NCBI GenBank assembly: GCA_947460165.1
Contig: CANHKH010000045.1
Span: forward strand, 1-14,119
Length of the DNA stretch: 14,119 nt
Direction of reading: 5' to 3'
Source of the DNA: Comamonadaceae bacterium
Lineage (GTDB): Bacteria; Pseudomonadota; Gammaproteobacteria; Burkholderiales; Burkholderiaceae_C
The translations under genes were made by a program, and so were the position numbers. Positions within the stretch are counted from its first letter, which is position 1. Every line of letters starts with the position of its first letter. This document shows, piece by piece, positions 1-6,606 of this stretch. Below the pieces are notes generated by a model. It saw nothing but the letters and a program-made list of their open reading frames with translations. It was not told the DNA's origin and searched no databases.

Positions 1-1175
1 GCCACCAGGCCCACCCCCAACAAGCCCAAAGAAGCCACGGCCAGGCCCACGGTGGAGTGCATCACAAAGGGGGCCAGCACGCCGGCCACCAGGCCGTTGG
101 CCACCGCGCCTATGCAAGACTGCAAGGACGAGGCCATGCCCCGGCGTTCGGGGTAGAGGTCCAGCATCAAGAGCGTGACCACGGGCACCACCAGCGCCCA
201 GCCAATGGAGTACACCGCCAGCGGCAGCAAGGCCCAGCTCACATGCGCCGGGAACAGCAAATTGGCCACCAAATTGAGCACGCCGCTGGCCAGCATGATG
301 ACAAAGCCGTGGCGAATTTGCTGCTTGGGCGCCCAGCGGCCCGCTTGACGGCCGCTGACCCAGGCGCCGGCCATGATGCCGCCTATGTTGAGCATGAAAA
401 ACCAAAAAAACTGCTGGGGTTCGAGCTGCAGCAGATCGCCCAAAAACGCCGGCGCCGACAACACATACAAAAACATGCCGTTGAAGGGCACGCCACTGGC
501 CAGCGCCAGCAGCACAAAGCGCGGGCTGCTCAGCAGCTGGCCGTAGCCGCGCATGAGGTGGCCGGGCGAAAACGACTGGCGCTGCGACTCATGCAGCGTC
601 TCGGGCAAGAGCTTGTGCACCGCCACCCACAGCGCCGTGCCCAGGCCAGCCAGCAGCCAAAACACGCTGTGCCAGCCCGCGTGCACATACAGCCAGCCGC
701 CAATGAGGGGCGCCACCGCCGGCGCAATGCCAAAGTAAATGGTCACCTGGCTCATGACTTTTTGGGCTTCGCGGGGCTCAAACATGTCCCGGATGATGGC
801 GCGCGAGACCACCACGCCCGCGCCCGTGGACATGCCTTGCAGCGCCCTGAAGAACACCAGCGCGCCTATGTTGTCCGACAAGGCGCAGCCCACCGAGCTC
901 AGCGTGAACAGCGCAATGCCGCCCAGCACCACGGGCCGGCGGCCAAAGCTGTCGGCCAGCGCGCCGTGAAACAGGTTCATCAGCGCAAAGCCAAAGAGGT
1001 AAGCCGACAGCGTTTGCTGCATTTGCACGGGCGTGGCGCCCAGTGACTTGGCCATGCCTGCAAAAGCAGGCAAGTAGGTGTCCACCGCAAAGGGCGCGAT
1101 CATGCTGAGCAAAGCCAGCAGCAAAGCCAAAGCCCACTGCGGGGCGCGCCAGAGTTGGCTGGCGTTGGGGTTCAT
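1..1175 (-). CDS. Bcr/CflA-type MFS drug efflux transporter (3' end outside the window)
   Basis: Reading the minus strand from ATG at 1175 gives 391 open codons to the window edge. Usual length is about 400, so only the last few residues are missing. The protein is very hydrophobic, with helices consistent with the 12-segment MFS fold of the inner membrane. After the first helix comes VDTYLPAF (residues 31-38), typical of the Bcr/CflA drug/H+ antiporter group. MFS motif A follows as GALADSFGRRP (71-81), and a motif C-like APAVAPLIGGW lies in helix 5. Family members export drugs or metabolites using the proton gradient; the substrate here is unknown. The ATG overlaps the rsmI stop as ATGA (1175-1172), so translation is probably coupled to rsmI and both share a transcript. 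A long plus-strand frame opposite it is a GC-rich shadow. Confidence 0.9.
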   Translation of the reverse strand, partial: MNPNASQLWRAPQWALALLLALLSMIAPFAVDTYLPAFAGMAKSLGATPVQMQQTLSAYLFGFALMNLFHGALADSFGRRPVVLGGIALFTLSSVGCALSDNIGALVFFRALQGMSTGAGVVVSRAIIRDMFEPREAQKVMSQVTIYFGIAPAVAPLIGGWLYVHAGWHSVFWLLAGLGTALWVAVHKLLPETLHESQRQSFSPGHLMRGYGQLLSSPRFVLLALASGVPFNGMFLYVLSAPAFLGDLLQLEPQQFFWFFMLNIGGIMAGAWVSGRQAGRWAPKQQIRHGFVIMLASGVLNLVANLLFPAHVSWALLPLAVYSIGWALVVPVVTLLMLDLYPERRGMASSLQSCIGAVANGLVAGVLAPFVMHSTVGLAVASLGLLGVGLV

Positions 1176-2083
1176 GCGCCCGCGCCTGGCTGGTTTTTCA
1201 GGGCCAGCGCGCGCTCGTACACGGCATTGCGCGGCGCGCCCGTGATCTCGGCGGCCAGCCTCACCGCGGTTTTCACGGGCAGCTCGGCCAGCAGCAAGGC
1301 CAGCACGCGCTCGGCCTCGGCCAGCTGGTCGGGCGCTTGCTCGGGGCGCGGGTGCAGCACCAGCGCAAATTCACCGCGCGTGCGGTGGGCATCGGCCGCC
1401 AGCCAGCGGGCCAGCTCGGCGGCGGGCAAGGTGGCAATGTCTTCAAACTGCTTGGTCAACTCGCGGCCCACGGTCACGCGCCTGTCGCCCAACACGGCCA
1501 GCGCCTGGGCCAGCGCCTCGATGCGGTGCGGCGCTTCCAGCAGCACGACGGCGCGTGGCTCGCTGGCCAGTTGCTGCACCGCCTGGCCGCGCTCGCCGGC
1601 TTTTGAGGGCAAAAAACCTGCAAACACAAAGGCGCTGTCCCCAGACAAGCCGGCCACGCTGAGCGCGGCGGTCACGCTGCTGGCGCCAGGCAGTGGCACC
1701 ACTTTGAGGCCCGCCGCCTGGGCCGCGGCCACCAGGCGCGCGCCTGGGTCGCTCACCGCCGGCGTGCCGGCATCGCTCACATAAGCCAGGCGCTCGCCCG
1801 CCTGCAGGCGCTGCACCAGCTGCACCGCCGCCTCGGCCTCGTTGTGCTCGTGCACCGGCAGCAGCGGCTTGTTCAAGCCGTAGAGCTTGAGCATGCCCTG
1901 GGTGTGGCGCGTGTCCTCGCAGGCAATCGCGTCCACCAAGCCCAGCACATAAAGGGCGCGCAAGCTGATGTCGGCCAGGTTGCCTATGGGGGTGGCCACC
2001 ACGTACAGTGCGCCTGTGGGATGGTGCTGTAGACCGGCAGCGGCGCGGGCCGCATCCTGGGCCAGGGCGAAAGAGGCGTTCAA
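1172..2083 (-). CDS. rsmI: 16S rRNA (cytidine-1402-2'-O)-methyltransferase RsmI
   Basis: A 303-residue tetrapyrrole-methylase-fold enzyme that uses S-adenosylmethionine to methylate the ribose of C1402 in the 16S decoding centre. Family motifs appear in order: VATPIGNL (29-36), CEDTRH (55-60), VSDAGTP (102-108) then SDPG (111-114), PLPG (130-133), GFLP (156-159) and EAPHR (183-187). Length fits the family (about 280-300). The start is TTG at 2083. It is the first usable start after an in-frame TAA at 2146, and nothing else precedes the conserved ALYVVATPIGN core in the frame. No strong ribosome site is visible (only TGGAAA), so initiation is probably weak. The start codon shares base 2083 with the divergent yraN ATG. 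The stop overlaps the next gene's ATG (ATGA). Confidence 0.97.
   Translation of the reverse strand: MNASFALAQDAARAAAGLQHHPTGALYVVATPIGNLADISLRALYVLGLVDAIACEDTRHTQGMLKLYGLNKPLLPVHEHNEAEAAVQLVQRLQAGERLAYVSDAGTPAVSDPGARLVAAAQAAGLKVVPLPGASSVTAALSVAGLSGDSAFVFAGFLPSKAGERGQAVQQLASEPRAVVLLEAPHRIEALAQALAVLGDRRVTVGRELTKQFEDIATLPAAELARWLAADAHRTRGEFALVLHPRPEQAPDQLAEAERVLALLLAELPVKTAVRLAAEITGAPRNAVYERALALKNQPGAGA
2071..2076 (+). promoter_or_regulatory. Ribosome binding site of yraN, fixing its start
   Basis: AAGAGG sits six bases before the ATG at 2083. It supports that start over an in-frame GTG-like start at 2008, which would add 25 non-conserved residues lying wholly inside rsmI on the other strand. 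Confidence 0.6.
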
Positions 2084-2514
2084 TGTGGTTTTCCAGAAAG
2101 CAAAGCAAGCCGGCGGCTGCAGGTGTTGCAGCGACCGAGCAGGTTACCACCAAGCGCCGGGGCGACGAGGCCGAGCGCTGCGCCCGCCAGCACCTGGAGC
2201 GCCAGGGCCTGCGCTGGGTGGCGTCCAACTTCAAGACGCCGGGCCGGGGTGGCGGTGAGATCGACCTCATCATGCGCGAGGCCGACGGCACCCTGGTTTT
2301 TGTGGAGGTGCGCCAGCGCAGCCAACGCGGCTTTGGCGGTGCGGCCGCCAGCGTCGGTGTGGCCAAGCAGCGCCGCATTGTGCTGGCTGCGCGCCACTAC
2401 CTGCTGCGCCTTGCCAAAGAGCCGCCTTGCCGCTTTGATGTGCTGCTGATTGACGGCGATTTGCACCTGGGGCCGGACATCACTTGGCTGCGTGCGGCTT
2501 TTGATGCCTCTTGA
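2083..2514 (+). CDS. yraN: YraN / UPF0102 family endonuclease-like protein
   Basis: A 143-residue protein of the UPF0102 (YraN) family, which has a restriction-endonuclease-like core and whose biological role is poorly defined. The core motifs are GGGEIDLIMR (56-65) and LVFVEVRQR (71-79), followed by K95 and the helix LAARHYLLRL (101-110). E59, D61 and E75 match the acidic nuclease-type positions. The usual E-x-K of the family is E-V-R (75-77) here, a conservative change. An N-terminal stretch of about 20 residues rich in Lys, Ala and Thr precedes the domain. The ATG at 2083 is chosen because AAGAGG lies six bases upstream. It is first in the yraN-diaA-dolP run and starts head to head with rsmI, so its promoter must lie inside rsmI coding sequence. 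Confidence 0.92.
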   Translation: MWFSRKQSKPAAAGVAATEQVTTKRRGDEAERCARQHLERQGLRWVASNFKTPGRGGGEIDLIMREADGTLVFVEVRQRSQRGFGGAAASVGVAKQRRIVLAARHYLLRLAKEPPCRFDVLLIDGDLHLGPDITWLRAAFDAS

Positions 2515-2539
2515 GCGCGGGGCTGCCTGGGCCAGCCGC

Positions 2540-2545
2540 TATCAT
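2540..2545 (+). promoter_or_regulatory. Possible -10 element of a leaderless diaA promoter
   Basis: TATCAT matches five of six bases of the sigma-70 -10 box. It ends eight bases before the diaA ATG, which would place the transcript start at or next to that ATG. No Shine-Dalgarno sequence is visible before the ATG, consistent with leaderless initiation, but no -35 box stands at the right distance. Confidence 0.25.
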
Positions 2546-2553
2546 TGCGCCCC

Positions 2554-3153
2554 ATGTTGGAACAACGCATACAGCAACACTTCGTCGACAGTGCCGACCT
2601 CAAGTACCAGGCCGCGCAGCTGCTGTCCAAGCCCATTGCCGACGCGGTGCAAGCCATCTTGGCCAGTGTCACCAGCGGCGGCAAGGTGCTGGCCTGCGGC
2701 AACGGCGGCTCGGCCGCCGACGCCCAGCACTTTGCCGCCGAGTTTGTGGGCCGCTACGAGCGCGAGCGGCCCGAGCTGGCGGCGCTGGCACTGACCACCG
2801 ACAGCTCCATCCTCACGGCCATTGCCAACGACTACGACTTCACGGTCATCTTCTCCAAGCAGGTGCGCGCCCTGGGCGGCGCCGGTGACGTGTTGCTGGC
2901 CCTGAGCACCAGCGGCAATTCAGCCAATGTGCTGGCTGCCATTGAAGCCGCCCACGAGCGCGAGATGACCGTGGTGGCTTTGACCGGCAAGGGTGGCGGC
3001 AAAATAGGCTTGGCTTTGCGCGAGACCGATGTGCACATTTGCGTGCCACACGAGCGCACAGCGCGCATCCAGGAGGTTCACCTGCTGGCCCTGCACTGCA
3101 TCTGCGATGGCGTTGACGCCCAATTACTTGGTGACCAGGAGACCCCCGAATGA
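2554..3153 (+). CDS. diaA: SIS-domain protein, DiaA / GmhA (phosphoheptose isomerase) type
   Basis: A 199-residue single SIS domain. E. coli DiaA binds DnaA and promotes timely initiation; the paralogous GmhA isomerises sedoheptulose 7-phosphate for LPS heptose. Sugar-phosphate-binding signatures are GNGGSAADAQH (49-59), TTDSSILTAIAND (81-93) and STSGNSAN (119-126), with RIQEVH at 171-176. The N-terminus and gene order (before a dolP-like gene, after yraN) favour DiaA. However, the residues corresponding to the GmhA catalytic pair, E63 in HFAAEF and H176 in QEVH, are both present, whereas E. coli DiaA lacks the glutamate. It could therefore act in either role or both. The ATG at 2554 is preferred over a TTG at 2545 because MLEQRIQ resembles DiaA N-termini. 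The stop overlaps the next ATG (ATGA). Confidence 0.9.
   Translation: MLEQRIQQHFVDSADLKYQAAQLLSKPIADAVQAILASVTSGGKVLACGNGGSAADAQHFAAEFVGRYERERPELAALALTTDSSILTAIANDYDFTVIFSKQVRALGGAGDVLLALSTSGNSANVLAAIEAAHEREMTVVALTGKGGGKIGLALRETDVHICVPHERTARIQEVHLLALHCICDGVDAQLLGDQETPE
3137..3142 (+). promoter_or_regulatory. Ribosome binding site of the dolP-like gene inside diaA
   Basis: AGGAGA lies seven bases before the ATG at 3150, within the last codons of diaA. With the ATGA overlap it points to coupled translation of the two genes. Confidence 0.6.
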
Positions 3154-3776
3154 CTGCTTCTTTCAAACGTTTGACCCTTGCCACGGCAGCCGTGGCCTTG
3201 CTAGGCGGCGCGCTGTCCGGCTGCGCCCCGCTGCTCATAGGCGGCGCTGCCGGCACCGTGCTGGTGGCCAGCGACCGCCGCAGCGCCGGCATACAGCTCG
3301 AAGACGAGAGCATTGAGTTGCGCGCCAAATCCGCCATTCGCGAGCAGATCGGCACCCGCGTGCGGGTGGACGTGACCAGCTACAACCGCCAGGCCCTGCT
3401 CACCGGTGACGTGGCCAACGCCCAAGACAAGCAGGCGGTAGAGCGTTTGGTGGCCAAGGTGGACAACGTCAAGTCCGTGGTCAATGAATTGGCGGTGCAA
3501 AACACGCCCTCGCTGTGGGACCGCTCCAACGATGTCCTCATGACGGGCCGCGTCAAAGCCGCCTTCATTGACGCGAACGTGCAGGTCAACGCGGTGAAGG
3601 TGACCACCGAGCGCGGCGTGGTCTACCTCATGGGCCGTGTCACCCAGCCCGAGGCTGAACGGGCCACTGAAGCCGCCCGCTCCATCTCGGGCGTGCGGCG
3701 CGTGGTGCGCGTGTTCGAACTCATCAGCGACGAAGACCTCAGGCGCTTGCAGCCGTCCATGTCAGGCAAGTCCTAA
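3150..3776 (+). CDS. dolP: DolP/YraP-like outer-membrane lipoprotein with two BON domains
   Basis: A 208-residue lipoprotein. A basic-hydrophobic signal peptide ends in the lipobox LSGC (22-25), so C25 should be lipidated after signal peptidase II cleavage. Two BON domains follow, about residues 53-117 (ending near VVNELAV) and 126-193 (with VKVTTERGVVYLMG and GVRRVVRVFE). E. coli DolP has this layout and length; it binds anionic phospholipids, localises to the division site and supports outer-membrane integrity and BAM function. S26-free positions after the cysteine (A26, P27) give no inner-membrane retention aspartate, so outer-membrane sorting is expected. The gene overlaps diaA by four bases, as the last gene of the yraN-diaA-dolP run, matching E. 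coli order. I am confident of the family; the exact role is inferred. Confidence 0.93.
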   Translation: MTASFKRLTLATAAVALLGGALSGCAPLLIGGAAGTVLVASDRRSAGIQLEDESIELRAKSAIREQIGTRVRVDVTSYNRQALLTGDVANAQDKQAVERLVAKVDNVKSVVNELAVQNTPSLWDRSNDVLMTGRVKAAFIDANVQVNAVKVTTERGVVYLMGRVTQPEAERATEAARSISGVRRVVRVFELISDEDLRRLQPSMSGKS

Positions 3777-3777
3777 A

Positions 3778-3839
3778 GCCCACCCTGGCTCCCTCGTCCC
3801 CTGTGGCTTGAGGGTTGGCAAGAGGAGCAAGGGTGGGGC
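3778..3839 (+). repeat. Imperfect inverted repeat after the dolP-like gene
   Basis: The left arm GCCCACCCTGGCTCC (3778-3792) pairs with the right arm at 3824-3839 over 14 of 15 bases, with one mismatch and one bulged base. A smaller stem, CCCTC (3791-3795) with GAGGG (3810-3814), can form inside it. It begins two bases after the stop codon and has no T-tract, so a terminator or transcript-protecting hairpin are both possible. Confidence 0.5.
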
Positions 3840-3887
3840 CACGATGGCGCTGTGCGAGGCGCCCATCCTGGTCCTGCCTCAGGGGAT

Positions 3888-3952
3888 GAGGGTGAAATTC
3901 GGGGGACTTGTCTTGCTCCCTTCACCCTCTTGGGTGGGCGCATCCGCGCCAC
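3888..3952 (+). repeat. Two further stem-loops in the dolP downstream spacer
   Basis: GAGGGTGAA (3888-3896) pairs perfectly with TTCACCCTC (3921-3929). Directly after it, GTGGGCGC (3934-3941) pairs with GCGCCAC (3946-3952), with one bulged G around an ATCC loop, followed by CTCTTT. The second could act as a weak terminator. The rest of the 3777-4045 spacer shows no convincing gene. Confidence 0.45.
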
Positions 3953-4045
3953 CTCTTTCCCTCAAGCTGTCCTGGCCCTCAAATCCCGATTGGCCAGCAT
4001 GAAAAATCAAAAGCATGAAGCTCGAACAGCGACAATCTGGCTGCC

Positions 4046-4381
4046 ATGTTCACACGCACGGTCATCCCTTTTCTATGCGGACTCAGCCTCTTGTGCGCCA
4101 CCAGCGCTGGGGCTGAGGGCTTTTCCAGCGCCCAGAGCATTGCCTTTCAAGATTATTTGGTTTGGCACTGCAGCCGCAACGAGCCCGCGCGCACCGCCGA
4201 GTTTGCCAAGTTGCGCAGCCCGCCACACACCTGCACCGCCCCCATCTCGGCCGAGGTGGAGCAGGCCAGAAAGTCTGAGGACTATCGAGCGATGAACCTC
4301 AAGCTCGCCCGGGAAATGGGGGGCTTGTCCAAACGCCAACTCACCGAGGTTTGCCAGGCCGCGCTCACCGTCAGGTGTTGA
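4046..4381 (+). CDS. Small secreted protein with four cysteines, function unknown
   Basis: A 111-residue protein I do not recognise. Residues 1-23 form a clear Sec signal peptide (R4, hydrophobic stretch 6-17, AGA at 21-23), so the product should be periplasmic. The mature part of about 88 residues has cysteines at 42, 63, 103 and 111, enough for two disulfides, and the protein ends on a cysteine. The middle is rich in charged residues (AEVEQARKSEDYRAMNLKLA), suggesting helices. No lipobox, membrane segment or catalytic motif is seen. No Shine-Dalgarno sequence precedes the ATG; GACAAT at 4031-4036 could serve as a -10 box. The gene stands alone, converging on the LysE-family gene with 12 bases between stops. 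The signal peptide and codon-like composition make a real gene likely. Confidence 0.7.
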   Translation: MFTRTVIPFLCGLSLLCATSAGAEGFSSAQSIAFQDYLVWHCSRNEPARTAEFAKLRSPPHTCTAPISAEVEQARKSEDYRAMNLKLAREMGGLSKRQLTEVCQAALTVRC

Positions 4382-4397
4382 GCTGAACCAGCCTCAA
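4378..4397. terminator. Candidate bidirectional hairpin between convergent stops
   Basis: TTGAG (4378-4382) and CTCAA (4393-4397) flank CTG-AAC-CAG, giving an eight-pair hairpin with one bulged C. The stop codons of both converging genes lie in its arms. No T-tract is present on either strand, so termination is only a guess. Confidence 0.25.
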
Positions 4398-5035
4398 GCC
4401 ACAGGTCGCTTGGCCAACAGCAGGCCCAGCCCCAAAGCCACCAGCGCTGCGCCTGAGGCCTGGCGCAGACGTTCTATGCGCTGAGGGTGCGTGGCGGCAC
4501 CTTGGCGTATGCGCTCAGCGCCCAAGGCCACCAGCACGTCAACGCCCGTGTTCAGCGCCACCGACACCAGGCCCAGCGCCATGAACTGCAGGCTCACCGA
4601 GCCAGCGCTGGGGTCTATGAACTGTGGAATGAAGGCCAGAAAAAAAGCCGCCGTCTTGGGGTTGAGCGCTTCCACCCACACGCCCTCTTGAAAGGCGCGC
4701 CGACTGCCCAAGGCCGGTGAGGTCTCGCTGGCCATGGTGCCGCCGGCCCGGCCGCTGCGCCAGGTGCGCAGGCCCAGCCACACCAGGTAGCACGCACCCA
4801 CCCATTTGAGGAGGGTAAAGAGCTCGGCACTGGCCATCACCAGGGCCGATATGCCCATCGCCCCGGCCAGCACATGCAAGAGCCCACCCAGGCCCGTGCC
4901 CAGACTGGAGGCCACGCCCTCGGCCCGGCCGCCAGCCAGTGTGCGGGCCGCCACGTAAAAAATACCCGGACCTGGGGTGAGGGCCAGCATCAAGGCGGCA
5001 GCCACAAACAGCAAGGTGGCGCTGGCATCCCCCAC
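4394..5035 (-). CDS. LysE/RhtB-family amino acid or metabolite exporter
   Basis: A 213-residue, highly hydrophobic inner-membrane protein of usual LysE/RhtB length (about 205-215, five to six helices). Characteristic motifs are LALTPGPGIFYV near the N-terminus (TPGPG at 20-24), the glycine-rich SSLGTGLGGLLH (44-55) and EALNPKTAAFFLAFIPQF (122-139). Members export amino acids such as lysine, homoserine or threonine; the substrate here cannot be read. The start is GTG at 5035, three bases after the stop of the upstream DUF1289 gene, with AGGA seven bases before it. The codon GAT just inside rules out a nearby in-frame ATG. It is the last gene of the mnmA-DUF1289-lysE-like operon and converges on the small secreted-protein gene. 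Confidence 0.93.
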   Translation of the reverse strand: MGDASATLLFVAAALMLALTPGPGIFYVAARTLAGGRAEGVASSLGTGLGGLLHVLAGAMGISALVMASAELFTLLKWVGACYLVWLGLRTWRSGRAGGTMASETSPALGSRRAFQEGVWVEALNPKTAAFFLAFIPQFIDPSAGSVSLQFMALGLVSVALNTGVDVLVALGAERIRQGAATHPQRIERLRQASGAALVALGLGLLLAKRPVA

Positions 5036-5038
5036 GGC

Positions 5039-5188
5039 TCAATCCTGGCGAGGGGCTGGACGCTCAACCGGCACAGGGGCGGGCAGGGCCGGCTCACAGA
5101 TCGGCTTGCCGCAGCCCATGCACGTACCGCTGGCCTCGTCGACCATGCACACGCCCACGCAGGGGTAGAGATCTTCGTCGGTACTCAT
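5039..5188 (-). CDS. DUF1289 family small cysteine-rich protein
   Basis: A 49-residue gene too short for ordinary ORF cut-offs. It starts at ATG 5188, overlapping the mnmA stop as ATGA, and ends with TGA at 5041-5039. Its core, YPCVGVCMVDEASGTCMGCG (8-27), shows the DUF1289 pattern: C10-x3-C14-x8-C23-x2-C26. An extra C31 follows, then a proline-rich tail. The four cysteines suggest a small metal-binding knuckle, zinc or possibly iron-sulfur, but the family has no established function that I know of. The usual family continuation after CxGCGR (an E-I-x-x-W-type helix) is replaced by the proline-rich tail, so this version looks shortened. The tight overlap with mnmA and the three-base gap to the exporter support expression as part of this operon. 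Confidence 0.82.
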   Translation of the reverse strand: MSTDEDLYPCVGVCMVDEASGTCMGCGKPICEPALPAPVPVERPAPRQD

Positions 5189-6363
5189 GCGTGTGAGGCT
5201 GGCGTGAAGGCCTCGGGTGTCAGTGCGTCGCAGGCGTGGATCACGCCGCCACCCAGGCAGACCTCACCGTCGTAGAGCACGGCCGATTGACCGGGCGTGA
5301 CGGCCCACTGGGCCTGGCTGAAGTGCATTGCGCAACTGCTGTCCGTGCTGGCCAACAGCTCGCAAGCCGCGTCGGCCTGGCGGTAGCGGGTCTTGGCGGC
5401 CAGACTGCCCAGGGGCGGCGCCTGCCCGGCCACCCAACTGCAGTCATGCGCCTGCAGGCGGTGTGAGAGCAGCCAGGGGTGGTCGTGGCCTTGCACCACC
5501 CAAAGCGTGTTGTGCGCCAGGTCCTTGCGCGCCACAAACCAGGGCGCGTGCTCACCTGCGCCGCGCATGCCTTGGGCCTGCAGGGCCTTGAGCTGCGCGC
5601 CCTTGGCCTTCACGCCGCCCACCCCCAAGCCCTGGCGCTGGCCCAGGGTGTAGAAGCTCAGGCCCACATGCTCGCCGATGACGCGGCCCGTGTCGCTCTT
5701 GATCGGCCCCGGCGCCTTGGCAATGTAGCGGTTGAGAAAGTCCCTGAAAGGCCGCTCGCCAATGAAGCAAATGCCAGTGGAGTCTTTCTTTTTGGCGTTG
5801 GGCAGGCCGATCTCGTCGGCGATGCGTCGCACCTCGGTTTTGTGCAGCTCGCCCACAGGGAACAAGGTGTTGGACAGCTGCGCCTGGTTGAGCCGGTGCA
5901 AAAAGTAGCTTTGGTCCTTGCCCGCGTCCAGCCCCTTGAGCAGCTCCCACAGGCCCGTGGGCGCCTGCCTCACCCGCGCATAGTGACCGGTGGCGATTTT
6001 CTCGGCGCCCAGGCGCAAGGCGTGGTCCAAAAAGGCCTTGAACTTGATCTCGGCGTTGCACAAGATGTCGGGGTTGGGTGTGCGGCCGGCCTGGTACTCG
6101 CGCAAAAACTCGGCAAACACGCGGTCTTTGTAGTCGGCGGCAAAGTTGATGTGCTCGATCTCAATACCCAGCACATCGGCCACGGCGGCGGCGTCCACAA
6201 AGTCGATGTTGGACGAGCAGTAGTCGCTGTCGTCGTCGTCTTCCCAGTTCTTCATGAAGATGCCGACCACCTCGTGGCCTTGCTGTTTGAGCAGGTGGGC
6301 GGTCACGGCCGAGTCCACCCCGCCGCTCAAGCCGACAACCACGCGCATTTTCTTGCTTGCCAT
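5185..6363 (-). CDS. mnmA: tRNA-specific 2-thiouridylase MnmA
   Basis: A 392-residue cytoplasmic enzyme that thiolates U34 of tRNA Lys, Glu and Gln, taking sulfur from the IscS/Tus relay and activating the uridine with ATP. The PP-loop ATP-binding motif is GLSGGVDSAV (11-20), and the adenylation and tRNA contacts follow in FMKNWEDDD (36-44). The two catalytic cysteines are C102 in PNPDILCNAEIKF and C199 in DSTGICFIGER, at the same positions as in E. coli. The C-terminal beta-barrel ends with SAVLYDGEVCLGGGVI. Length and motifs are complete. The ATG at 6363 has only AGG close upstream, and the 11-base palindrome GGGATTATCCC (6369-6379) lies just before it. It heads an operon with the DUF1289 and LysE-type genes. 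Confidence 0.98.
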   Translation of the reverse strand: MASKKMRVVVGLSGGVDSAVTAHLLKQQGHEVVGIFMKNWEDDDDSDYCSSNIDFVDAAAVADVLGIEIEHINFAADYKDRVFAEFLREYQAGRTPNPDILCNAEIKFKAFLDHALRLGAEKIATGHYARVRQAPTGLWELLKGLDAGKDQSYFLHRLNQAQLSNTLFPVGELHKTEVRRIADEIGLPNAKKKDSTGICFIGERPFRDFLNRYIAKAPGPIKSDTGRVIGEHVGLSFYTLGQRQGLGVGGVKAKGAQLKALQAQGMRGAGEHAPWFVARKDLAHNTLWVVQGHDHPWLLSHRLQAHDCSWVAGQAPPLGSLAAKTRYRQADAACELLASTDSSCAMHFSQAQWAVTPGQSAVLYDGEVCLGGGVIHACDALTPEAFTPASHA

Positions 6364-6435
6364 GGCCTGGGATTATCCCTGAGCCCGTCCCAGCCTGAGT
6401 GGGTCCCGCGTCTGCCGCTTGTTCTTGCGCAAATC

Positions 6436-6465
6436 CATATAAACACTTTCCATGTGGCATGTCCG
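6436..6465 (-). promoter_or_regulatory. Candidate sigma-70 promoter of mnmA
   Basis: On the minus strand CGGACA (6465-6460) and TATATG (6441-6436) are 18 bases apart, each matching four of six consensus bases. The -10 box is about 70 bases upstream of the mnmA ATG. Confidence 0.3.
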
Positions 6466-6536
6466 GGCTAGAAAACCCTGGTGAGAATGTGGAGAAATCA
6501 CAGCACATCGCCTGTGAAAAAAGCCACTGTCTTTGA

Positions 6537-6567
6537 TTGACAACTCAGTATCAACCCTTGTTATCTT
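6537..6567 (+). promoter_or_regulatory. Candidate sigma-70 promoter of the liv-type operon
   Basis: A perfect TTGACA (6537-6542) is followed by TTATCT/TATCTT (6561-6567) at 18-19 bases, a good -35 with a weak -10. Transcription from here would give a leader of about 150 bases containing the hairpin region at 6607-6687. Confidence 0.35.
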
Positions 6568-6606
6568 GGCTTTTACTTATGCAAGAATGCTAAGAGGACG
6601 TAGTGT

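Noticed and set aside
57..1046. Long plus-strand frame opposite the MFS transporter
   Set aside because: It is rich in His, Gln, Arg and Ala, has no recognisable motif, and the minus strand encodes a full transporter with family motifs.
3852..4295. 147-codon plus-strand frame across the hairpin spacer
   Set aside because: It overlaps the secreted-protein gene in another frame, has no ribosome site and encodes low-complexity sequence.
5479..6471. 330-codon plus-strand frame opposite mnmA
   Set aside because: Antisense shadow of a well-conserved gene with no motifs of its own.
6566..6583. Sigma-54-like TTGGC / GCA pair in the livH upstream region
   Set aside because: The distance between GG (6568-6569) and GC (6581-6582) is 11 bases, one more than sigma-54 tolerates, and the flanking bases fit poorly.
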